Assembly: GCA_945865295.1 (NCBI GenBank) | Contig: CAMBDE010000017.1 | Coordinates: forward strand, 1 to 35,667 | Source: Chitinophaga pinensis | GTDB taxonomy: Bacteria > Bacteroidota > Bacteroidia > Chitinophagales > Chitinophagaceae | Reading direction: 5' to 3' | Length of the DNA: 35,667 nucleotides | Part shown: piece after piece, positions 24,644-31,932 of the stretch | Layout of the letters: each line of letters opens with the position of its first letter | Position numbering within the stretch: the first letter of the stretch is position 1 | Notes under the pieces: model-generated | Seen by the model: only the letters and a program-made list of their open reading frames with translations | Databases searched by the model: none | Told to the model about the DNA's origin: nothing | Translations under genes and position numbers: made by a program

Positions 24644-25525
24644 ATGAATAAGTTTTTACAAATAGCAAGTAATCGCTTTGACTCTTACTTTAATCCTAAA
24701 GTTGTTAGAAAAATTGAATTGCTTCTTTTAAGAGCAGCAGTTTTTTCGTTTATACTCCATTTAGCAATCATTTATTTGGGTAACAATTTCAACTATTTTC
24801 AAAATTTTCAGCACAGTTATTTAAAGGCCATCTATACGCCATTTAGTTTTATACTTTTTTATGAAGTATTCCTACTTGTAATTATCATACCAAATTCTAT
24901 ATCAGAGTTTATAGGAAAGCAATTTGAGGTCATTACATTAATTACATTGAGGAGCTTTTTTCATGATATTGCTGACTTTAATACAAGTGAAGCAATTCAT
25001 CTTCAAAATCCTGCATTTTTAAGTCTAGTATATGATTTAGTAGCTTCCATTTTTATGTTAGGACTAACGATTGTATATTATAAAATTTATAATAGTAGTA
25101 ATAATAAGGAGGTCATTAGAGAGTTAAATCAATTCATCAATATCAAGAAAGTGGTTTCTTTAAGTATGATTGTAGTATTATTAATTTTAAGTGTTACAAG
25201 TTTATTTAATTGGTCAATGGATATGATGGAGGCTTTAAGAATAAATGATAACTATCCAAATCCAAATACAGTTTTTTACGAAGACTTTTTTTCTATCATG
25301 ATATTTGTGGATGTATTATTGCTTATTATTTCATTTACTTTCCATTCCTCTTTCTTCATCATTTTTAGAAATGCGAGTTTTATCATTACAACTATATTAC
25401 TAAGAATGTCTTTAACGATTGAAAAGCCTATGAATTATATCATTATTTTAATTGGCTTTTTATTTGCAATTGCCTCCTTCTTCTTATACAGATTTAGGTA
25501 TATCCACCATAAAAGAGATAAATAA
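24644..25525 (+). CDS. Polytopic membrane protein, unknown
   Basis: 293 residues with about seven hydrophobic segments (roughly 25-47, 62-82, 123-146, 168-190, 212-235, 236-250, 262-284), Phe/Ile/Leu-rich and with few charges inside the helices. Features are an early KIELLLLRAAVFSFILH helix with an internal His, an SFFHDIADFN loop containing His/Asp, and a basic tail (RFRYIHHKRDK). I do not recognise the family. The start is 7 bp after the 31-residue peptide gene, so the three genes are probably one operon and may form a membrane complex. No convincing terminator is visible before the next gene. Confidence 0.7.
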   Translation: MNKFLQIASNRFDSYFNPKVVRKIELLLLRAAVFSFILHLAIIYLGNNFNYFQNFQHSYLKAIYTPFSFILFYEVFLLVIIIPNSISEFIGKQFEVITLITLRSFFHDIADFNTSEAIHLQNPAFLSLVYDLVASIFMLGLTIVYYKIYNSSNNKEVIRELNQFINIKKVVSLSMIVVLLILSVTSLFNWSMDMMEALRINDNYPNPNTVFYEDFFSIMIFVDVLLLIISFTFHSSFFIIFRNASFIITTILLRMSLTIEKPMNYIIILIGFLFAIASFFLYRFRYIHHKRDK

Positions 25526-25600
25526 AGTCTATTAGCAGGCTTTATATTCATTCAACAATCAGCTTGAATTTTTGTTATATTTATTATTAAACGAAACCAC

Positions 25601-27226
25601 ATGACATTTCAAGAACAATTAGATCACTTAATTATAGAAAAGCAGGCAATACCTGAAGCATTTGCATTGCCAGAATTGATCGATCAAAGGACCTATCTAA
25701 CTGACGGTGAGCTAGTTACATGGAATGGCCCTACCCACGAAGTGTTTTCACCAATTTGTATGCACGCCCCAGATGGTGTACAACGTATTAAGATAGGATC
25801 CTATCCTGTATGTACCGAGAAGGAAGCGATGATTGCCTTGGACGCTGCTTGTAAAGCCTATAATGATGGTAGAGGCGAGTGGCCAACCATGTCGGTTGCA
25901 CAAAGAATTAATTGTGTAGAAAATTTTGTAATAAAAATGTTAGCGCAAAAAGAGATTGTAGTGAAGTTGATTATGTGGGAAATTGGAAAAACATACGCAG
26001 ACTCTGAAAAAGAATTTGACAGAACAGTGGAATATATTTATGCTACCATCGAAGCACTAAAGGATGTGGATAGGGACTCCTCTAGATTCACGATTGAACA
26101 AGGGATTGTTGCTCAAATAAGAAGATCACCATTAGGGGTTGTATTGTGTATGGGTCCATTCAATTATCCATTAAACGAAACCTTCACTACATTGATTCCT
26201 GCAATCATCATGGGTAATACTTTATTGTTTAAAGCGCCAAAACACGGTACGCTATTGCATTACCCAATGTTAGAAGCATTTAAATCTTGTTTTCCTAAAG
26301 GCGTAGTCAATACAATTTATGGAAGAGGCAACGTGATTATTCCACCATTGATGGAGTCGGGTAAAATCAATGTACTTACACTCATTGGATCAAGTAAAGT
26401 GGCGAATCAATTAAAAAAATTACATCCAAAAGTAAATCGCCTAAGAGCCATACTCGGATTAGATGCTAAAAACGCAGCGATTGTTACTAAGGATGCAGAT
26501 ATTAAATTAGCTGTTCAAGAAACGGTTTTAGGATCACTTTCATTCAATGGGCAAAGATGTACAGCACTTAAAACAATTTTTGTGCATCAATCCATCGCTA
26601 AAGAATTCATTGAATTATTAAAAGAGCAGGTGGCAAAATTACAATTTGGATTGCCATGGGAAAAAGGGGTAACCTTGACACCATTACCAGAGCCAGGTAA
26701 GCCAGCTTATTTGAATGATTTGATAGAAGATGCAAAATTACATGGCGCAGCTGTTATGAATGAAAATGGCGGAACTATCAAAGAGACTTTCTTTTACCCA
26801 GCTATTTTGTTTCCAGTGAACCACAAGATGAAAGTGTATGTAGAAGAACAGTTTGGTCCAATCATTCCAGTCATTCCTTTTGAAGACATTGAAGAACCTA
26901 TCCAATATATCATTGATTCAACACATGGACAGCAGGTTAGTTTGTTCTCAAAAAATCAATCTGAGTTGGCAAGTTTGATCGATCCATTAGTGAATCAAGT
27001 GAGCAGGGTGAATATTAATTGTCAATGTCAAAGAGGTCCAGATAGTTTTCCATTTACAGGACGTAAGGATAGTGCAGAAGGTACTTTGTCTGTAGTAGAC
27101 GCATTAAGATCTTTTTCTATCAGGTCTTTAGTGGCTGCAAAATTAACCGAGGAGAACAAGCATATCATCAATGATATCGTCTCTTCTCATCATTCTAATT
27201 TCTTAAGTACTAAGTTTATATTTTAA
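25601..27226 (+). CDS. Aldehyde dehydrogenase superfamily, NADP-dependent glyceraldehyde-3-phosphate dehydrogenase (GapN)-like
   Basis: 541 residues, longer than classical ALDHs. Catalytic Cys320 lies in FNGQRCTALK and the oxyanion Asn188 in GPFNYPLNE. The late block RGPDSFPFTGRKDSAEG is GapN-like, as is the overall form of Bacteroidota proteins annotated as GapN. That enzyme oxidises glyceraldehyde-3-phosphate directly to 3-phosphoglycerate, making NADPH without ATP. Where most ALDHs have the general-base Glu in ELGGK, this protein reads LGLDAKN (285-291), with no Glu in the motif; the nearest acid is Asp288. The gene is monocistronic, closed by a strong terminator. The superfamily is certain, the exact substrate likely. 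Confidence 0.85.
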   Translation: MTFQEQLDHLIIEKQAIPEAFALPELIDQRTYLTDGELVTWNGPTHEVFSPICMHAPDGVQRIKIGSYPVCTEKEAMIALDAACKAYNDGRGEWPTMSVAQRINCVENFVIKMLAQKEIVVKLIMWEIGKTYADSEKEFDRTVEYIYATIEALKDVDRDSSRFTIEQGIVAQIRRSPLGVVLCMGPFNYPLNETFTTLIPAIIMGNTLLFKAPKHGTLLHYPMLEAFKSCFPKGVVNTIYGRGNVIIPPLMESGKINVLTLIGSSKVANQLKKLHPKVNRLRAILGLDAKNAAIVTKDADIKLAVQETVLGSLSFNGQRCTALKTIFVHQSIAKEFIELLKEQVAKLQFGLPWEKGVTLTPLPEPGKPAYLNDLIEDAKLHGAAVMNENGGTIKETFFYPAILFPVNHKMKVYVEEQFGPIIPVIPFEDIEEPIQYIIDSTHGQQVSLFSKNQSELASLIDPLVNQVSRVNINCQCQRGPDSFPFTGRKDSAEGTLSVVDALRSFSIRSLVAAKLTEENKHIINDIVSSHHSNFLSTKFIF

Positions 27227-27243
27227 GTCAAGTTGATTGAATA

Positions 27244-27280
27244 AAAAAAGCATGCTATTGAATAAATAGCATGCTTTTTT
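27244..27280. terminator. Bidirectional terminator between the GapN-like and Rieske genes
   Basis: Stem AAAAAAGCATGCTATT / AATAGCATGCTTTTTT with a 5-nt loop. A-run and T-run on opposite sides allow termination of both convergent genes. Confidence 0.88.
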
Positions 27281-27297
27281 ATGATAAAGAATATTAA

Positions 27298-27762
27298 TTA
27301 TAATTCATAGACCCTAAGGCTGTTTCCAGTAGGGGTAGTTTTATATTGTTTCAATACCGAAGCTGCTGGACCGTTGACTACTGCTCCTGTTGAACTAAAC
27401 AGGGAGCCGTGACCAGGAGGGCTAGGACAAACAAAACGATTATTACTTGCTTGGTATTCTAATGTTACTTGTTGATGGGTGCAAAGAGAACTTACTGCTA
27501 AAAATTCATCGGTAAGTGTTCTAGCAATGATGATATTATTTGTTCTATCTACATAAAATCCTCCTGCTGTGTTTAAGCTGGTATAAGGGCTATTTGTTAT
27601 ATTGATTGTAAAATCAACTTTATTAGCTGGGTTAGGATTATTAGTCCCAGTTGGATTAGCTGGAGCAGGACCATCCGATTTAGAACATCCTTGCATGCAA
27701 CCAAAAATTAGTATTGAAGCAGCACTTAGGCCAACTTTTTCAATGAAATCTTTTCTTTCCAT
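27298..27762 (-). CDS. Rieske-type [2Fe-2S] lipoprotein with an unusual second ligand loop
   Basis: 154 residues. The N-terminus MERKDFIEK plus a hydrophobic stretch looks Tat-like (RK instead of RR), and lipobox-like cysteines follow (Cys22 in IFGC, Cys26 in MQGC), so it is probably an exported lipoprotein. The C-terminal Rieske domain has Cys94 and His96 (CTH) as the first ligand pair. The second pair is Cys112 and His118 in CPSPPGHGS, a C-x5-H loop instead of the usual C-x2-H (CPCHGS). Both cysteines of the usual Rieske disulfide are also absent. The remaining fold (FSSTGAVVNGPAASVLKQY) is standard. The gene is divergent from the b561-like gene, suggesting a shared redox role. Confidence 0.82.
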   Translation of the reverse strand: MERKDFIEKVGLSAASILIFGCMQGCSKSDGPAPANPTGTNNPNPANKVDFTINITNSPYTSLNTAGGFYVDRTNNIIIARTLTDEFLAVSSLCTHQQVTLEYQASNNRFVCPSPPGHGSLFSSTGAVVNGPAASVLKQYKTTPTGNSLRVYEL

Positions 27763-27818
27763 AATAATAAATTTATATAATAAATAATAATAAACTTACA
27801 TAATAACAATGGTTAAAG

Positions 27819-27826
27819 TACTTTTG
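27819..27826 (+). promoter_or_regulatory. -7 element of the b561-like/YceI operon
   Basis: TACTTTTG is an exact TAnnTTTG match 42 bp upstream of the ATG at 27868. It lies between the arms of a TGGTTAA (27810-27816) / TTAACCA (27847-27853) inverted repeat that might bind a regulator. No clear -33 TTG is visible. Confidence 0.45.
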
Positions 27827-27867
27827 TTGTAGAAATTAATAGATAGTTAACCAAAAAATACTTCCCC

Positions 27868-28518
27868 ATGCATAACTATTTGAATTATAGACCTTTGAAA
27901 AAGTTATTTTTTTTACTCATCTTTATTGGTGCTCTAAATACGGTCCAAGGACAAACAGATTCACTATTGCAGACGCTTTTAGTGGATGAAAAAATTGATA
28001 GTCAATTGATTGCTCCCCAAAAAATGCTATTTACCCAACAATTGATTTGGGGTAATAACGGCATTTTTAAAAACAGGTATGGCAGTAACCAAGATTTAGT
28101 TGAAAGAAGAAAGATTGATTTAAGAATAAGAAGAAAGATGTTACAACTGCATCAAATTGGTGGCTTTGTCACGCTGGGAGGCATGGTTGCACAAGGCATT
28201 ATTGGAAGTAAGCTATACACCGGTTCGTATAAATTAAAGGAAACACATGAAAAATTAGGAACTGCTGTTAACCTGTCATATGGATTCACCGCCATCAATG
28301 GATTATTCACCCCGCCTTCCACTTTCAAAAGAGATAAAAAATTAACTTCTATTAGATTGCATAAGTGGTTGGCCATTGCACATTTGTCTGGTATGATTGC
28401 AACCAATATTCTTGGGACTCAAATTGAAAATAACTATGCCCTTAAACCTTATCATCGAGCAGCAGCTTATACTAGTTTCTTTAGCTTAGCAGCAGCTATG
28501 GTGGTCATTAAATTTTAA
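27868..28518 (+). CDS. Cytochrome b561-like four-helix membrane protein
   Basis: 216 residues. After an N-terminal hydrophobic segment or signal peptide (ending VQGQ, ~29) and a polar stretch, four transmembrane helices follow. Each starts or contains histidines in b561-like positions: His95 (LHQIGG), His127 (THEKLG), His165 and His172 (LHKWLAIAHLSG), His196 (YHRAAAY). Pairs of such histidines would hold one or two b-type hemes across the membrane. The closest named groups are cytochrome b561/YceJ-like proteins; I infer heme binding from the His pattern only. The next gene, directly abutting, encodes a YceI protein, mirroring the yceJ-yceI pairing of E. coli. The Rieske lipoprotein gene is divergent upstream. 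Confidence 0.68.
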   Translation: MHNYLNYRPLKKLFFLLIFIGALNTVQGQTDSLLQTLLVDEKIDSQLIAPQKMLFTQQLIWGNNGIFKNRYGSNQDLVERRKIDLRIRRKMLQLHQIGGFVTLGGMVAQGIIGSKLYTGSYKLKETHEKLGTAVNLSYGFTAINGLFTPPSTFKRDKKLTSIRLHKWLAIAHLSGMIATNILGTQIENNYALKPYHRAAAYTSFFSLAAAMVVIKF

Positions 28519-29046
28519 ATGATGCTACTACATGTATTGCTTTCGTTCATCTTAACGTTATTCTTTCAAAATCCAAGTTTTGAAACGACTGCTTCATCGG
28601 TCACTTATTCGATGAAACATAAATTACATAACTGGGAAGGGGTAAGTAAAGACTTAAAAGTTGCTACCAAGTGGAACGAACAAAAAAATGAAATCGAACA
28701 AATTTCAATTGTAGTGAATGTAGCGACCTTTAATAGCGGTCTTTCTAGTAGAGATAGCCATATGATGGAAGTCTTAGACGGCTTAACTTATCCAAGAATT
28801 ATCTTTAGCAGTAGTAATGTACAGTACACCCCAGATGGCATACTTGTAAAAGGTAAATTACAATTTCATGGAGTAGAGAAAATGATTGAGACCAAGGTAA
28901 AACTAGAAAAGGTCAATCGTAAATGGATGTTTACTGGAAGTCTTCCAGTTTTATTAGAAGACTATAAAGTAGAAAGGCCCGGTTTATTATTTGTAAAAGT
29001 AGACAACTTAGTAAAAATAGATTTTCAGGTAGCGTATAATAATTAA
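28519..29046 (+). CDS. YceI-family periplasmic lipid-binding protein
   Basis: 175 residues starting directly after the previous stop (ATGATG, so the start may be 28519 or 28522). A short signal peptide is followed by a YceI lipocalin-like domain: VTYSMKHKLHNWEGVSKDL, where family members have the H-x-x-H/W-x-G strand, then SSRDSHMMEVLD, YPRIIFSSSNV, GKLQFHGVEKMIE, and a FQVAYNN end. YceI proteins bind polyisoprenoids or quinone-like lipids in the periplasm. Paired with the b561-like gene, it may carry a quinone or lipid for membrane redox chemistry. Its stop overlaps the convergent YkuK-type gene in TTAA. Confidence 0.88.
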   Translation: MMLLHVLLSFILTLFFQNPSFETTASSVTYSMKHKLHNWEGVSKDLKVATKWNEQKNEIEQISIVVNVATFNSGLSSRDSHMMEVLDGLTYPRIIFSSSNVQYTPDGILVKGKLQFHGVEKMIETKVKLEKVNRKWMFTGSLPVLLEDYKVERPGLLFVKVDNLVKIDFQVAYNN

Positions 29047-29522
29047 TTCAACACTTTATCTGCACAACAGCTACTGGCAAATGAATCTGGCTTTGCTTTA
29101 AATGCAAAACCCATTCCCATAATGTATCCCATTGCATCTTTTAAGGCCTCATTACTTTTAAATTGGCTATTGGTATTGATATCGGCGTGTACTTCCATCT
29201 CCACATCATGTTCAATGAATAGATCACAAAGAGAATAGGCAATTTCGACACTCTTTGAAACTTCAAGTAACATCCTTTCTTTTATGTGAAGTGTTTGATT
29301 TGTTTTTTCATTATGAATAAACATGAACCCACCATTTTTTTCTCTTAAAAAAACAATGACCGTAGCAAATTCTGTTACAGATTGTTTTACCTGACTATCA
29401 GTGCCTATATACACTTTAAGCTTAACATTTTTTGCAGTCTCTTCCTCGATACACTTTTTTACATGCTCAGCTATTGGTATCGAAATTGTCTCGCCGTTAA
29501 ATTTACGCCAAACCATATGCAT
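29043..29522 (-). CDS. YkuK-type RNase H-like protein (DUF458)
   Basis: 159 residues. The sequence fits the DUF458/YkuK family with a predicted RNase H-like fold: LKVYIGTDSQV (first strand with Asp), an ERMLLEVSKSVEIAYSL helix, VEMEVHADINTNSQFKSNEAL (second strand with acidic residues, in two parts) and MGFAFKAKPDSFASSCCADK, a strongly conserved end. Members are soluble and cytoplasmic; nuclease activity is only predicted for the family. ATG at 29522 is used; an ATG two codons later is equally possible. Its stop overlaps the YceI gene by 4 bp. The redox genes on both sides may be unrelated to it. Confidence 0.85.
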   Translation of the reverse strand: MHMVWRKFNGETISIPIAEHVKKCIEEETAKNVKLKVYIGTDSQVKQSVTEFATVIVFLREKNGGFMFIHNEKTNQTLHIKERMLLEVSKSVEIAYSLCDLFIEHDVEMEVHADINTNSQFKSNEALKDAMGYIMGMGFAFKAKPDSFASSCCADKVLN

Positions 29523-29624
29523 CGTTTTAGTACTTACAATTTAGGACATTTATACTTACAGCCATATTAAGATAAGAATAAGTTTTACTTTATTTATGCA
29601 CTCTACATTTGTTATAAAAACCCC

Positions 29625-29657
29625 TTAATTTAGCAGGTTTTATATTTCCTAAATTAA
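29625..29657. promoter_or_regulatory. Inverted repeat TTAATTTAG-N15-CTAAATTAA at the YHYH operon promoter
   Basis: Perfect 9-bp arms around a 15-bp spacer, ending 11 bp before the -7 element of the YHYH gene and therefore covering its -33 region. This is the expected place for a repressor or activator dimer. AT-rich arms reduce certainty. Confidence 0.5.
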
Positions 29658-29668
29658 ACTTTTCAATT

Positions 29669-29676
29669 TATTTTTG
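29669..29676 (+). promoter_or_regulatory. -7 element of the YHYH-MORN-SCO operon
   Basis: TATTTTTG is an exact TAnnTTTG match 23 bp before the ATG at 29699, giving a short leader of about 15 nt. The inverted repeat at 29625-29657 lies immediately upstream. Confidence 0.5.
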
Positions 29677-29698
29677 GTCAAAGCAACAATACCAAATT

Positions 29699-30478
29699 AT
29701 GAGATTAATTTATTTAACCCTTTGTTTCCCCCTAGTATTATTACAAGCTTGTACTAAAGAGGCGGCTACCACGACCACCCCAAGTAGTTCAAATAATACC
29801 ACAAATCCAGTGGTAACTACAACAGTGCCAGACATCTATAAAAATATATATGGTGCTTCTAGCATCACTTCTGATGGCACTTATATCACTATCAAAACAA
29901 ATGGACTTCCCGACCATAAGAGTAGCTATTACGGTACAACGAACGCATTGTATGATAATTTTTCTGGAACTACATTTGCTGGATATCAGTTTCAAAAAAA
30001 TCCAAATTCAATTGCTGAAAAAGCCTATGTGTTTAAAATACCGGTAGATCCAAAATCGGCAACCACGAATCTTCCTACACCTCTTGGTGCCATTGGGGTC
30101 TCTTTAAATGGCGTTCCATTTTACAATCAATATGCTGGGCCTAAACAGCCTTTAGCAAACGAGATAGTTTCATTTGATCGTTATTGGGGACATCCAACGC
30201 CTACAAGTGCCTACCACTATCATGTGGAGCCACTTTATTTAACCACTGTTAAAGCCACTAAATCTGCATTAATGGGATTTTTGTTAGACGGGTTTCCTGT
30301 GTATGGTCCTGAAGAAAATGGGGTATTAGTCGATAATAGTAAGTTAGATAAGTTCCACGGACATGTATTGGCCACAGCTGATTATCCAAATGGCATTTAT
30401 CATTACCATGTCACAAGTACGGACCCGTATATTAATGGTTCAGGTTATTATGGAACACCAGGAACGGTTTCACAATAA
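29699..30478 (+). CDS. YHYH-domain lipoprotein
   Basis: 259 residues with a lipoprotein signal peptide (lipobox LLQAC, Cys18) followed by a Thr/Ser/Asn-rich linker. The YHYH motif that names the domain occurs twice: SAYHYHVEPLY and GIYHYHVTSTDPYI. Between them lies MGFLLDGFPVYGPEENG, also typical. The YHYH family is widespread, exported, and functionally uncharacterised; its clustered His/Tyr residues suggest metal binding, which is my inference. It is the first gene of a three-gene run: the MORN lipoprotein gene starts at the next base and the SCO gene 3 bp after that one. Copper- or heme-related redox work is a reasonable guess from the SCO neighbour. Confidence 0.88.
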   Translation: MRLIYLTLCFPLVLLQACTKEAATTTTPSSSNNTTNPVVTTTVPDIYKNIYGASSITSDGTYITIKTNGLPDHKSSYYGTTNALYDNFSGTTFAGYQFQKNPNSIAEKAYVFKIPVDPKSATTNLPTPLGAIGVSLNGVPFYNQYAGPKQPLANEIVSFDRYWGHPTPTSAYHYHVEPLYLTTVKATKSALMGFLLDGFPVYGPEENGVLVDNSKLDKFHGHVLATADYPNGIYHYHVTSTDPYINGSGYYGTPGTVSQ

Positions 30479-31105
30479 ATGAAACAGTATTTTATTTTAA
30501 GGTGCTTTATCGGAATCTTATTTTTATCCGCTTGTGATTCAAATAATAAGGGCAGTCAAAACAATCAGCTAGAACTTAAACCTCAGAATATAGTAGTAGC
30601 TAGTGTACCTAATATTTTTAAACCTAGTACAGACAAGGCTTTTGCACTAAACCAAGACACCCTTTTTTACAATAATGCAAAATATAGCGGATTGGTTTAT
30701 GCCCTCTACAATACAAAGGATACGATGTTGGTTTCAAATTATTTGAATGGTTTAGAAGAGGGGATACAAAAAAAATGGTACTCTAATAAACAAATTGCGT
30801 CGGTGCGTAATTACCATGCTGGAAAAAAAATAGGCAAACATATTGGCTATTGGGAAAATGGACAAATACAGTTTGAATTTTATTTTGAAGATGGGGAATA
30901 TCATGGTGTTGCTAAAGAATGGTATCAAAATGGCCAAGCATACAGAACCTTTCATTATGAACATGGCTATGAACAAGGCAGTCAAAAAATGTGGTGGGAA
31001 AATGGCATTATAAGAGCCAACTATGTGGTAAAAAATGGCAGAAGGTATGGGTTGGTAGGTTTAAAACTTTGCATGAACCAAAATGATACCGTTTTAAAAA
31101 AATAA
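30479..31105 (+). CDS. MORN-repeat (YwqK-like) lipoprotein
   Basis: 208 residues with a lipobox (FLSAC, Cys19). From ~85 onward there are at least four MORN-variant repeats: LEEGIQKKWYSNKQI, KIGKHIGYWENGQIQ, EYHGVAKEWYQNGQA, YEQGSQKMWWENGII, each with the G-x-x-x-x-(W/Y)-x-x-(N)-G pattern and spaced by ~23 residues. Databases often label this family YwqK antitoxin; that name comes from a distant Bacillus protein, and nothing here suggests a toxin pair. The start abuts the YHYH stop, so the gene is translationally coupled. The role is unknown, possibly a scaffold at the membrane for the neighbouring YHYH and SCO proteins. Confidence 0.82.
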   Translation: MKQYFILRCFIGILFLSACDSNNKGSQNNQLELKPQNIVVASVPNIFKPSTDKAFALNQDTLFYNNAKYSGLVYALYNTKDTMLVSNYLNGLEEGIQKKWYSNKQIASVRNYHAGKKIGKHIGYWENGQIQFEFYFEDGEYHGVAKEWYQNGQAYRTFHYEHGYEQGSQKMWWENGIIRANYVVKNGRRYGLVGLKLCMNQNDTVLKK

Positions 31106-31108
31106 TCA

Positions 31109-31825
31109 ATGACTAATATCAAGTTGTATATATCTAGACTAATATTAAGTTGCACTTCTAGATGCATGTTTGTGTTTATACTCCTTTTCAGCTTTCTTGT
31201 TTTGTCTTGTACAACAAACAATCAGCCACTAGAAGCAAATAATACCGCAAACGAAACCTTACCCTATTTTAATACTCCAGACTGGACGCCAGAGTGGATT
31301 GAAAAAAAGGATAGTCAATATCAAAAAATACATCAGATCCCAGCTTTTAATTTTAAAGACCAAGAAGGAAATACTGTTTCAAATAAAACGGTGAATGGGA
31401 AAATATATATCGCTAATTTTTTCTTTACAAGTTGCAGGGGGATCTGTCCTAAAATGACTAGTAATATGTATCTATTACAGGAAGCTTTTAGACTAGATAC
31501 AACAATTTTATTTTTATCACATAGTGTAACGCCAGATACAGATTCGGTTGCTGTTTTAAAAAAATATGCCATTGAAAATAAGGTCAACAGCAAGCAATGG
31601 CATTTATTGACTGGGCCTAAAATGGGTATCTATGACTTAGCTAAGAAGCAATATTTTGCCGGAGACACCATTGGCTACTATCAAACAGGTAATGAGTTTT
31701 TACATACGGAAAATTTCATTCTTGTAGATCAAAAGCAGCGCATACGCGGCGTTTACAATGGTACACTCTTAATTGAAATAGAAAGAATCAAAGAGGATAT
31801 AGCCATCTTAAAAAAAGAAGATTAG
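31109..31825 (+). CDS. SCO1/SenC-family copper/thiol protein, lipoprotein
   Basis: 238 residues. The thioredoxin-like SCO domain has the C-x3-C copper-binding motif (Cys109, Cys113 in TSCRGICPKM) and the distal His199 (NEFLHTENFILVD), the full Cu ligand set. SCO proteins deliver copper to cytochrome oxidase CuA sites or act as thiol reductases in the periplasm. A lipobox LSC (Cys34) predicts membrane anchoring. The ATG at 31109, 3 bp after the MORN gene stop, gives a 19-residue extension before the hydrophobic core; an ATG at 31166 would give a more typical lipoprotein signal, so the start is uncertain. It is the last gene of the operon, followed by a strong terminator. Confidence 0.9.
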   Translation: MTNIKLYISRLILSCTSRCMFVFILLFSFLVLSCTTNNQPLEANNTANETLPYFNTPDWTPEWIEKKDSQYQKIHQIPAFNFKDQEGNTVSNKTVNGKIYIANFFFTSCRGICPKMTSNMYLLQEAFRLDTTILFLSHSVTPDTDSVAVLKKYAIENKVNSKQWHLLTGPKMGIYDLAKKQYFAGDTIGYYQTGNEFLHTENFILVDQKQRIRGVYNGTLLIEIERIKEDIAILKKED

Positions 31826-31865
31826 AAAAGTATAGAAACGCAAGTTTAAAACTAAAATTAAATAA

Positions 31866-31901
31866 AAAAGGGTCTATGCATTTCAATGCATAGACCCTTT
31901 T
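31866..31901. terminator. Bidirectional terminator between SCO and beta-propeller lipoprotein genes
   Basis: A 16-bp stem with core GGGTCTATGCAT / ATGCATAGACCC and A4/T4 flanks, 4-nt loop TTCA. It is placed between two convergent genes and works in both directions. Confidence 0.88.
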
Positions 31902-31932
31902 AAACTAGGCCCTCTGGTTGTCAGTAACTAAA

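Noticed and set aside
30479..31105. Toxin-antitoxin reading of the MORN (YwqK-like) protein
   Set aside because: It is a lipoprotein inside an operon with YHYH and SCO, with no toxin-like gene beside it; the antitoxin label is an inherited name.
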